DNA of 7,250 nucleotides from Candidatus Woesearchaeota archaeon (GTDB lineage: Archaea > Nanobdellota > Nanobdellia > Woesearchaeales > WJKV01): assembly GCA_019323355.1 (NCBI GenBank), contig JAHWHI010000106.1, positions 1-7,250 on the forward strand, read 5' to 3'. Under the pieces are notes generated by a model. It did not search any database, was not told where the DNA came from, and saw only the letters and a program-made list of their open reading frames with translations. The number at the start of each line of letters is the position of its first letter. The stretch's first letter is position 1. Position numbers and translations under genes: made by a program. Shown here in pieces: positions 1 through 5,512 of the stretch.

Positions 1-41
1 CTGTTCTGCAGTATTTTTATAATCTCATCCCGAAAGTCCAT
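1..41 (-). CDS. 5' end of a gene running off the left edge (13 codons visible)
   Basis: On the minus strand an ATG at 39-41 opens a frame reading MDFRDEIIKILQN that stays open to the window edge. Only 13 codons are visible, so this is called mainly on its promoter: a TATA-like TTTAAATA at 67-74 is centred about 30 bases upstream of the ATG, the spacing expected of a leaderless archaeal transcript. There is no Shine-Dalgarno site before the ATG, which also fits a leaderless message. The visible residues would form a short amphipathic helix. The start is faintly like the N terminus of some archaeal arginyl-tRNA synthetases, but 13 residues cannot support a name, so none is given. Confidence 0.45.
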   Translation of the reverse strand, partial: MDFRDEIIKILQN

Positions 42-66
42 GATAATCCCAAGAATCAAGTTAAGG

Positions 67-74
67 TATTTAAA
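67..74 (-). promoter_or_regulatory. TATA box for the left-edge gene
   Basis: The minus strand reads TTTAAATA here, inside CCTTTAAATACC. The box is centred about 30 bases upstream of the ATG at 39-41 and lies 5 bases after the stop codon of the nucleotidyltransferase gene. The left-edge gene can therefore start independently despite the close packing. Confidence 0.5.
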
Positions 75-79
75 GGTTT

Positions 80-889
80 TTAGTGGTGGCCAGGACGGGC
101 AAATGCTTTCATCCGCTCGACAAAATCAACAGCATCCCGTCTGTATTTGTCATACTCTGTGCCAGACATCGAAGAAATTTCTCTATGTGTTATCTTTTTC
201 ATCAGGTCAAAGAACAATTTCATTGTGCGAACATACTTTTCCTCGATCAATCCTTTCTGTGCCATCTCTTTTTCCAGCATATCCGGAACATGGCTTGGTG
301 ATGGAGGTATAAAACCTTGTGACATCAGTGCTGAATGCGCTGCATCAATCACAGCCCAGTACAGATCAAGGGCTGCCTGAAGTATGTGCCAGTTCGCATT
401 GAACAAAGTAACATTGGATTTGGAATAATAACTGTTGATAGCTTCCTGTGTCGGCCTGATCCTTCCCCTGAAGAGAAGTGCCTGCAGCGGATCAAAGAAT
501 CCTTCATCGACTAATGCAAAGCCGTCACGCAAAATATTGATCGCAATGGGATCTCCTGAACGCACGTATTCCCAGAATGTGCTTAATTTCAATGTCACGA
601 CATGCAACCTTGTGCTTACTTCTGCGATCTTCTTGTCAGTGATTATCTTATAAGTTTCCAGTAATTCAGGTGTCAGCTGCAGATGTACATCATCAATCAG
701 AATCAGCATGTCAACATCTGACTTTTTGCTGTCCTCTCTTCGTGCAGTAGAGCCAAATAGAACCATTGCTTTGACCAGATTTGGAAGCTCTGTATAAACT
801 TTCTTTGCGAATTCATAGGCAATCTTGATATCTGTATCATGATAGTGCTGTTTTGTAGGACTAGGCTTATCCTGAATCTTGAACTCCAT
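80..889 (-). CDS. MNT-type nucleotidyltransferase with C-terminal helical (HEPN-like) domain
   Basis: This 269-residue protein begins with a minimal nucleotidyltransferase fold of the pol-beta superfamily. GSTAR at residues 46-50 is the nucleotide-binding glycine-serine turn, and DVD at 58-60 supplies two metal-binding aspartates. Where a third acidic residue would be expected, on the strand LHVVTL at 95-100, there is a histidine, so catalytic competence is uncertain. Residues 101-145 contain FWEYVRSGDP and INILRDGFALVD, a connecting segment I associate with archaeal members of this group. Residues 150-265 are predicted helical and resemble a HEPN domain, but the HEPN RNase motif R-x(4-6)-H is not evident; the only nearby pairing is R221 with H235. 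MNT and HEPN proteins are known as toxin-antitoxin partners and as nucleotide-modifying enzymes; here both are on one chain with no adjacent partner. The ATG at 887-889 is chosen because a TATA box lies 27 bases upstream, which implies a leaderless message. The target is unknown. Confidence 0.88.
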   Translation of the reverse strand: MEFKIQDKPSPTKQHYHDTDIKIAYEFAKKVYTELPNLVKAMVLFGSTARREDSKKSDVDMLILIDDVHLQLTPELLETYKIITDKKIAEVSTRLHVVTLKLSTFWEYVRSGDPIAINILRDGFALVDEGFFDPLQALLFRGRIRPTQEAINSYYSKSNVTLFNANWHILQAALDLYWAVIDAAHSALMSQGFIPPSPSHVPDMLEKEMAQKGLIEEKYVRTMKLFFDLMKKITHREISSMSGTEYDKYRRDAVDFVERMKAFARPGHH

Positions 890-912
890 AAAGACTATTG
901 TTAAGAATATAG

Positions 913-920
913 TATATAAG
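913..920 (-). promoter_or_regulatory. TATA box for the nucleotidyltransferase gene
   Basis: The minus strand reads CTTATATA within AGTCTTATATACTA, centred about 27 bases before the ATG at 887-889. That spacing puts the transcription start at or very near the start codon, and no Shine-Dalgarno site is present. The 78-base gap 890-967 after gyrA holds this promoter and no clear gyrA terminator. Confidence 0.55.
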
Positions 921-967
921 ACTTTGTTACTTTTCAGAGATGGTTAACAAGAGTTACTGGAAAAGGT

Positions 968-1216
968 TTAGTCTTCCTTTTCCTCTGGCTCGATCTCGTC
1001 TTCTGCAACTGCCTGGTATGAATCGTCCTCAACTACTTCATTATCCTGTGTGTCGTCAGCATCGCGTTCATAGCCGCGCACAGCAGCATCCTCATAATTG
1101 TCAAGTTCGTCGTCCTCCAGACCTTCTTCTGTAGGTTCAAGAATATGATCGCTGTGTTCCTCTGGGCTTTCCTCTTCAGATTCAAGCTTTTTATCTTTTT
1201 TTATGAAAGTGGCCAT
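968..1216 (-). CDS. possible internal translation product: GyrA acidic tail, 82 residues
   Basis: Codon 832 of gyrA is an ATG (1214-1216) preceded by GGAGG with a 7-base spacer. Initiation here, in the gyrA frame, would give an 82-residue acidic protein beginning MATFIKKDKK and ending EPEEKED, dominated by Glu and Asp with a slightly basic first ten residues. The preceding codons are an Asn/Gly-rich linker (NNNGGNN), so the segment also looks like a once separate gene fused in frame to gyrA. It has no recognisable domain and is probably disordered. The site may equally be a by-product of AAT and GGA codons in a low-complexity linker, so the call is tentative. Confidence 0.25.
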   Translation of the reverse strand: MATFIKKDKKLESEEESPEEHSDHILEPTEEGLEDDELDNYEDAAVRGYERDADDTQDNEVVEDDSYQAVAEDEIEPEEKED

Positions 1217-3709
1217 ATTATTTCCTCCGTTATTATTCTTCTCAGTAATCTCAGCTTCTTCTTCCTCCTTTATAACTTTTGCTGCTGAAACAACCTCATC
1301 TCCAGATCTCAATTTCATGAGCCTCAGGCCCTGGGTGTTCCTTCCTATCTTGCTTATGCCTGAAGCTGCAACCCGGATAACAATGCCGTTCTTGCTTATG
1401 AACATGATATCATTCTCATTTGTTACTGACAATGCGCTTACAACAGGACCGTTACGCTGGGAAGTCTTGATGTTAATCACACCAACACCGCCACGATTGG
1501 TCCGTCTATACTGTTCTATTGGAGTTCTTTTTCCAAAGCCATTCTTTGTTATGCTCAGGACATCTATGCCTGGCTGGCAGACCAGAAGCGCAATCACCTT
1601 ATCCCCTTTCCGCAATGAAATACCTTTCACACCGCGGGCTGCCCTTCCAATAGCACGCGCCTGGTCCTCGTGGAAACGCACTGCCATTCCGTTGGCAGAT
1701 GCAATGACAATATCATCCTTGCCAGATGTTACTTTGACATCAACAAGCTCGTCGCCTTCATCCAGTTTTATTGCCCGGATTCCGCCTTTTCTAGGCCGGG
1801 AATATGCTGACAGCTCTGTCTTCTTGACAACACCGTTCTTGGTGACTGCAACAAGATATTCGTCTGGATTAAAAGAGCGGACTGGGATTATTGTTGTTAT
1901 TGTCTCACCCTTTTTGGCCTGGACAAGATTCACTATCGCTTTTCCTCGCGCCTGCCTGCTTCCTTCTGGAATCTGGTAGACTTTTAGCCAGTGCATGTTT
2001 CCTGCATTTGTAAAGCATAACAGATAAGCATGGGTTGACGCTACAAAGAGATCTTCGACAAAATCTTCTTCTTTTGTGCCAGCTCCCTTGACACCGACAC
2101 CGCCTCTTCTCTGCATCCTGTAAGTATGGAGCGGAAGCCTCTTTACATAGCCAGAGTGAGTTATTGTGACAACTGTCCTTTCCTCTTCGATCAGAGCCTC
2201 TTCCTCTAGCTCTTCTTCTTCCTCAAGGCTGATCTCTGTCCTTCTTTCGTCACCGTATTTTTCCTTGAGCTCAAGAGTCTCTTCCTTTATTATGTTATAT
2301 ATCAGTTTCTCGTCGCTAAGGATTGTGGTCAGTCTTTCGATCAATTCTAAAGTTTCCTTAAGATCCTGCTTGATCTTGTCCTGTTCTAATGATGTTAATC
2401 TTTGAAGACGCATCTCAAGCACTGTCTTTGCCTGGATCTCTGACAAGGCATACTGCTGCATCAGGCCTTCCATTGCAGTGTTTGTGTCTTTTGCTTTCTT
2501 GATCAGCTGGACAACAGGGTCTATGTTGTCGAGGGCAATCTTAAGCCCTTCGAGCTTGTGCGCTTTTGCTTTTGCTTCTTTAAGATCATACTCTGTCCTT
2601 CTTGTAACAACTTCTTTCCTATGCTTGATGAAATGCTGGAGCAGCTGCTTCAGGTTCAGTGTCTTTGGCTCGTTGTTGACCAGTGCGAGCATGTTGGTTC
2701 CAAAAGTTGTCCGTAGTCTGCTGTGCTTGAACAATTGGTTAAGCACAACATCGCTTCCGACAGTGCCTTTCAATAAAAGAATTATCCGGATCCCTTCTTT
2801 GTTGCTTTCATCACGGATGTCAGAGATACCCTCGATACGCCCGGTCTTGACAAGGTCTGCGATCTGCTCGATCAGCATTGATTTGTTGACCTGATATGGA
2901 ATCTCAGTTACAACAATCATCTCTTTTCCTTTTCTTTCTTCGATATGGGTCTTTGACTTGACAACAACACGCCCCCTTCCAAACGCGTAGGAGCTTCTTA
3001 TGCCGTTGATTCCGCAGATGATTCCAGCGGTAGGAAAGTCAGGACCTTTTACAATCTTGTTCAGGTCATTGATAGTTACTTCTGGATTCTCAACAAGAGC
3101 GACAACAGCGTCTGCAACTTCATTAAGATTATGGGGCGGAATGTTAGTGGCCATTCCCACTGCAATACCAGTCGAACCGTTGATCAGGAGATTAGGAAGT
3201 TTTCCTGGAAGGACAGACGGCTCTTTCAGCTGGCCGTCGTAGTTGGCTGCAAAATCAACTGTCTCTTTTTCAATGTCAACAAGCATCTCTTCTGCAAGCT
3301 TTGTCATACGTGCTTCCGTATATCTCATCGCAGCTGGCGGATCCCCGTCTATGGATCCGAAATTACCCTGGCCGTCAACAAGAGGATAACGCAGTGAGAA
3401 ATCCTGCGCCATACGCACCAAAGTGTCGTAGATGGCTGTATCGCCGTGAGGATGGTATTTACCCATACAGTCTCCGACAATCCTTGCGATTTTCTTGTAG
3501 GACTTATTGTGCATAAGACCCAATTCTTTCATAGAGAATAATACACGTCTGTGGACAGGCTTCAGCCCGTCACGGACATCAGGAAGAGCTCTGGAGACAA
3601 TGACGCTCATAGCATAATCTAGGAAAGACTCCTTCATCTCGTCTTCGATCAGCTTCTGGACAACCCTATGCTGCCCAGGAGTTTCCTCTACATGCTCTTC
3701 ATCTGACAT
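968..3709 (-). CDS. gyrA: DNA gyrase subunit A with long acidic C-terminal tail
   Basis: This 913-residue protein is the DNA breakage-reunion subunit of gyrase, which with GyrB (not in the window) introduces negative supercoils using ATP. The winged-helix active site is AAMRYTEARM with catalytic Y130 preceded by R129. The quinolone-binding region reads HPHGDTAIYDTLVRMAQ, with T91 and D95 at the positions of E. coli S83 and D87. I182 in NLLINGSTGIAVGMAT matches the DNA-bending isoleucine. A glutamate-rich linker (495-510) leads to six beta-pinwheel blades (about 511-810), recognisable by repeated TxxGxxxR/K motifs. This domain, and the GyrA-box QRRGGVG at 533-539, separates GyrA from ParC. The box has valine where arginine or lysine is usual. 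Residues 811-913 are an acidic, low-complexity extension. The gene is last in the operon, 9 bp after scpB, and its ATG is preceded by GTGATCC. It stops with TAA. Confidence 0.97.
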   Translation of the reverse strand: MSDEEHVEETPGQHRVVQKLIEDEMKESFLDYAMSVIVSRALPDVRDGLKPVHRRVLFSMKELGLMHNKSYKKIARIVGDCMGKYHPHGDTAIYDTLVRMAQDFSLRYPLVDGQGNFGSIDGDPPAAMRYTEARMTKLAEEMLVDIEKETVDFAANYDGQLKEPSVLPGKLPNLLINGSTGIAVGMATNIPPHNLNEVADAVVALVENPEVTINDLNKIVKGPDFPTAGIICGINGIRSSYAFGRGRVVVKSKTHIEERKGKEMIVVTEIPYQVNKSMLIEQIADLVKTGRIEGISDIRDESNKEGIRIILLLKGTVGSDVVLNQLFKHSRLRTTFGTNMLALVNNEPKTLNLKQLLQHFIKHRKEVVTRRTEYDLKEAKAKAHKLEGLKIALDNIDPVVQLIKKAKDTNTAMEGLMQQYALSEIQAKTVLEMRLQRLTSLEQDKIKQDLKETLELIERLTTILSDEKLIYNIIKEETLELKEKYGDERRTEISLEEEEELEEEALIEEERTVVTITHSGYVKRLPLHTYRMQRRGGVGVKGAGTKEEDFVEDLFVASTHAYLLCFTNAGNMHWLKVYQIPEGSRQARGKAIVNLVQAKKGETITTIIPVRSFNPDEYLVAVTKNGVVKKTELSAYSRPRKGGIRAIKLDEGDELVDVKVTSGKDDIVIASANGMAVRFHEDQARAIGRAARGVKGISLRKGDKVIALLVCQPGIDVLSITKNGFGKRTPIEQYRRTNRGGVGVINIKTSQRNGPVVSALSVTNENDIMFISKNGIVIRVAASGISKIGRNTQGLRLMKLRSGDEVVSAAKVIKEEEEAEITEKNNNGGNNMATFIKKDKKLESEEESPEEHSDHILEPTEEGLEDDELDNYEDAAVRGYERDADDTQDNEVVEDDSYQAVAEDEIEPEEKED
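1224..1228 (-). promoter_or_regulatory. strong Shine-Dalgarno site inside gyrA
   Basis: The minus strand reads GGAGG, then AAATAAT, then ATG. The complement to the usual archaeal 16S tail and the 7-base spacing are as good as those of any real start in the window. The site lies in the coding sequence of the linker between the gyrase beta-pinwheel and the acidic tail. Confidence 0.4.
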
Positions 3710-3712
3710 TTT

Positions 3713-3719
3713 GGATCAC
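3713..3719 (-). promoter_or_regulatory. ribosome binding site of gyrA
   Basis: The minus strand reads GTGATCC three bases before the gyrA ATG. These seven bases match part of GGAGGTGATCC, the complement of the conserved 16S rRNA 3' end. The site overlaps the last base of the scpB TAG stop, so translation of gyrA is likely coupled to termination on scpB. Confidence 0.5.
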
Positions 3720-4666
3720 TAATTTTTTTTCTTGGATTTTGCCTTAGATTTCTTGTTCACTTCTTTTCTTGTCTTCTCTTTTTTCTTTGGCTTTTCTTGG
3801 ACTTCTTCCAATTCCTCTTCTGCTTCTGCAGGCTCTGTAGTCTCTGGCTCTTCTTGTGTATCTTCCTTTTGCTCCAATTCAGAAATATCTTTGCCCATTG
3901 CCTTCAAAAGATGCTTTGCTTTTGCCTTTTTCTTCAATCTTTCTTTCTCAAGCTCAGCCTCTTGTTCATCTATCTCTTGTGAAACATCCTCGTCAGCCTG
4001 CTCTGGCTCGCGCACTTCTAGCTTGCTTACCTCGCTGTCAATATCATGCAGCTTGGTGCTGACAGACTTTAATCTTTCATCACGCTCTTTCTGGACTTTT
4101 TTTACTTCTTCCTGCTCTTTTGCACGCTCTTCCATGAGCAGTTTTAATTGTTCCTCGCCTTCGAGCACTTCCTGCTCGTCCTTATGGAACTGTTTGAATA
4201 TCTCTTCTGCCTTTTCCCGGCTGATGTCAAAGTAGTCAAAGAACTTCTGGGTCACTTTCAGCAGTCTTGAACGGCCTTTAGGCTCTTTTGTTATGAAACC
4301 CATATCGACCAGTTCCTTGATATGATCGTAAGCTTTTGCTGTTCTTTTCTTGATTACATCACTCTGGATGCATGGCTGTGAATATGCGATTATTGCAAGA
4401 GTCTCCATTGTCTGGACATCAAGATCAGTCTCAGAGATCAAATCACGGCAGATAGGGAGATATTTCTCTCTGACATTTATCTTCCAGTAGCTATCGCTGC
4501 TGGTTATCATCAGCGCTGAATCCTTTGAATTGTATTCATTCTCCAGCTCCTTGAGCGCTTCTGTTATCTGGCTGATTGGAGCTCTGCAGATTCTAGCGAT
4601 CTCACTAGCTTCAATCCGTTTTCCTACAGCAAATAGTACAGCCTCAACCTGATTTTTCAGATCCAT
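3719..4666 (-). CDS. scpB: ScpB, SMC/condensin accessory subunit, with extended charged tail
   Basis: This 315-residue protein is the winged-helix accessory subunit that, in bacteria and archaea, binds the kleisin ScpA and regulates the SMC ring in chromosome compaction and segregation. The first winged helix is at about residues 1-75, with KNQVEAVLFAVGKRI and a helix-turn-helix near EIARICRAPISQITEALKEL. The second, at about 85-148, carries the family hallmark ETLAIIAYSQPCIQSDV, then a GR turn (GRSRLLKV) and FFDYFDI. ScpB proteins are usually about 180-200 residues. Here residues 150-260 add a charged, probably coiled-coil region, followed by a Glu/Pro/Thr-rich stretch and a final basic tail (293-315, ending KAKSKKKN). 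The start overlaps the upstream gene by 23 bp and has a GGTGA site. The family call rests on the first 150 residues; the extension is unidentified and may contact DNA or another operon product. Confidence 0.92.
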   Translation of the reverse strand: MDLKNQVEAVLFAVGKRIEASEIARICRAPISQITEALKELENEYNSKDSALMITSSDSYWKINVREKYLPICRDLISETDLDVQTMETLAIIAYSQPCIQSDVIKKRTAKAYDHIKELVDMGFITKEPKGRSRLLKVTQKFFDYFDISREKAEEIFKQFHKDEQEVLEGEEQLKLLMEERAKEQEEVKKVQKERDERLKSVSTKLHDIDSEVSKLEVREPEQADEDVSQEIDEQEAELEKERLKKKAKAKHLLKAMGKDISELEQKEDTQEEPETTEPAEAEEELEEVQEKPKKKEKTRKEVNKKSKAKSKKKN

Positions 4667-5279
4667 CTTTAAATTTCACCTTCTCTGATAATTTTAATTT
4701 TTGCCCGTCTTCTTCTAGCTCTCCTATCTCAAGCAGGAATTTGACGTATTTTTCAAATGATTCCTTGTCAATGCCGACACGGTCCCATAATTCATCCCTT
4801 TCCATTGGGCCGGATCTTAGATGTGACAGTAAATTATACCTTATGATACGAGCCATCCTCTCATTCAGGAGCTTCTTCAATGCATTGCCTTCTTTTGCGA
4901 TCCTGTCAGTTGTATGAAGCCTCGACTGAAGCTCGTTCAGCCATGCTGAAAAAAAGTCATTGGTGACTCTTATTTCTTTTGGTTCTATGACCTCGATCGA
5001 GCTTGGAAGGAAGGTGTAGCAAAAATCCAGCAGTGCGATATGCTTCTTGAAGAGGATCTCCAGCTCTGCGAAAGTGGAGAACAGTTTCTCCTGAGGCTCG
5101 ACAGGAAAGACCTTGGATTTGACCAGGACTGCATGCTGTGGAGGCATATCTTTTGCCCTATCGACAAGGGCCTGGATGGTCTTCTCTACATGCTCCTTGG
5201 GTCCTCCTAGGATCTCGCAGATAACTCTACAGTATAATCCTCCCTTATCTACAAATTCCTGAATCTCCTTTTCATCCAT
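4644..5279 (-). CDS. unknown winged-helix protein in the ScpA position
   Basis: The ATG at 5277-5279 gives 211 residues. A TTG at 5292-5294, directly after an in-frame stop, would add five residues, and neither start has a clear ribosome binding site. Residues 14-100 look like a compact alpha/beta domain with RVICEILGGPKEHVEKTI (18-35), FSTFAELEI (67-75) and SSIEVIEP (93-100). I recall similar motifs in uncharacterised archaeal proteins but cannot name the family. Residues 105-140 are helical and may be a coiled coil. Residues 141-200 resemble a winged helix, with RIIRYNLLSHL, an acidic recognition helix and a wing near GELEEDGQKLKLSE. The gene is first in the operon and overlaps scpB by 23 bp, exactly where scpA normally lies. 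However, the ScpA N-terminal signature (F-x-GPLDLLL) is absent. It could be a divergent kleisin-like partner, since ScpA also ends in a winged helix, or an unrelated regulator. Confidence 0.85.
   Translation of the reverse strand: MDEKEIQEFVDKGGLYCRVICEILGGPKEHVEKTIQALVDRAKDMPPQHAVLVKSKVFPVEPQEKLFSTFAELEILFKKHIALLDFCYTFLPSSIEVIEPKEIRVTNDFFSAWLNELQSRLHTTDRIAKEGNALKKLLNERMARIIRYNLLSHLRSGPMERDELWDRVGIDKESFEKYVKFLLEIGELEEDGQKLKLSEKVKFKDGSEKSG
4676..4680 (-). promoter_or_regulatory. ribosome binding site of scpB
   Basis: The minus strand reads GGTGA nine bases before the scpB ATG (4664-4666), inside the end of the upstream gene. Together with the 23-bp overlap this points to coupled translation and fixes the scpB start. 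Confidence 0.6.
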
Positions 5280-5294
5280 TTTGTCTATTTTCAA

Positions 5295-5328
5295 GCCTTA
5301 GAAAGCCCTAAAACGCCTGATTTAGGCC
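5295..5328 (-). repeat. phased GGC repeat in the operon leader
   Basis: On the minus strand the leader carries AAGGC, AGGGC, AGGCG and AAGGCC in succession. The GCC core on the plus strand falls at 5295, 5305, 5315 and 5326, a spacing of 10, 10 and 11 bases, about one DNA turn. The units are degenerate. The repeat lies between the predicted transcription start and the first gene of the operon. Confidence 0.35.
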
Positions 5329-5329
5329 T

Positions 5330-5353
5330 TCAAAATCGCCCCTCCTTACCCAT
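5330..5353 (-). other. orphan Shine-Dalgarno and possible leader mini-ORFs
   Basis: AAGGAGG on the minus strand (5341-5347) is a strong ribosome binding site, but it lies more than 45 bases before the operon's first start codon. It could serve a TTG at 5331-5333 that opens a three-codon frame (M-K-A). It also lies inside a seven-codon frame MGKEGRF from an ATG at 5351-5353, which is close to the predicted transcription start. Either could be a leader peptide; both are short enough to occur by chance. Confidence 0.2.
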
Positions 5354-5363
5354 TTGTAAAGTC

Positions 5364-5388
5364 TCGGCCTTTTTAAATCTTTCGGCCT
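5364..5388 (-). repeat. direct repeat flanking the operon TATA box
   Basis: TCGGCCT occurs at 5364-5370 and again at 5382-5388, 18 bases apart, reading AGGCCGA on the minus strand. The TATA-like box of the operon sits between the two copies, so a protein bound to both would occlude the basal factors. A candidate operator only. Confidence 0.35.
5370..5377 (-). promoter_or_regulatory. TATA box of the scpB-gyrA operon
   Basis: The minus strand reads TTTAAAAA preceded by the purine-rich CGAAAGA, which would suit a B recognition element. Transcription would begin near 5347, giving a leader of about 68 bases before the ATG at 5279. The leader length is unusual next to the leaderless genes at the left of the window. 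Confidence 0.5.
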
Positions 5389-5430
5389 ATTTTGGGCTTG
5401 ATTTTTTGTCTCTCAGCGACGAGAAAAAGT

Positions 5431-5451
5431 AAAAATTGGAATCCAAATTTT
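5431..5451. repeat. 21-bp imperfect palindrome in the divergent intergenic region
   Basis: The arms are AAAAATTGGA (5431-5440) and TCCAAATTTT (5442-5451) around a central A, with nine of ten positions pairing. It sits between the operon promoter and the promoter of the plus-strand orphan gene. It may be an operator for a dimeric regulator; no terminator role is apparent because neither gene ends here. Confidence 0.4.
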
Positions 5452-5466
5452 AGATGAAATGAGGCC

Positions 5467-5474
5467 TTATAAAG
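5467..5474. promoter_or_regulatory. possible second TATA box readable in either direction
   Basis: TTATAAAG on the plus strand reads CTTTATAA on the minus strand, a fair TATA box both ways. On the plus strand it would give a leader of about 75 bases for the orphan gene. On the minus strand transcription would start near the palindrome at 5431-5451 and add a longer leader to the operon. Direction cannot be decided from sequence. Confidence 0.25.
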
Positions 5475-5486
5475 GCTGATTTTTCA

Positions 5487-5510
5487 GTGTTGTGGCTGGG
5501 GCTACAGCAT
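5487..5510. repeat. inverted repeat next to the orphan gene promoter
   Basis: TGTGGC-TGGG-GCTACA (5491-5506) is a near-perfect inverted repeat of the form TGTnGC-N4-GCnACA. It extends to ten pairs, three of them G-U, if read as RNA from 5487 to 5510. It ends three bases before the TATA-like CTTTAAAT, where an activator or repressor of the plus-strand gene could sit. Confidence 0.35.
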
Positions 5511-5512
5511 CT

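Noticed and set aside
890..967. Terminator after gyrA
   Set aside because: No convincing T tract on the minus strand, only CTTTTCC; transcription end cannot be placed.
1203..1979. 258-residue open frame on the plus strand opposite gyrA
   Set aside because: It is antisense to the conserved GyrA pinwheel domain and its composition is the Ser/Phe/Leu-rich shadow of that gene; no ribosome binding site was seen.
3732..4235. 167-residue Ser/Phe/Cys-rich open frame on the plus strand
   Set aside because: It is the complement of the Glu/Lys-rich ScpB extension, a typical shadow of a charged coiled-coil gene.
4644..5294. Calling the first operon gene ScpA from gene order
   Set aside because: The N-terminal kleisin signature is missing and the first 100 residues look like a different alpha/beta domain; only the C-terminal winged helix is compatible.
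5402..5428. TTTTTTG...TCTC/GAGA...AAAAAG weak inverted repeat
   Set aside because: Only four contiguous pairs with mismatches beyond; in AT-rich intergenic DNA this is expected by chance.
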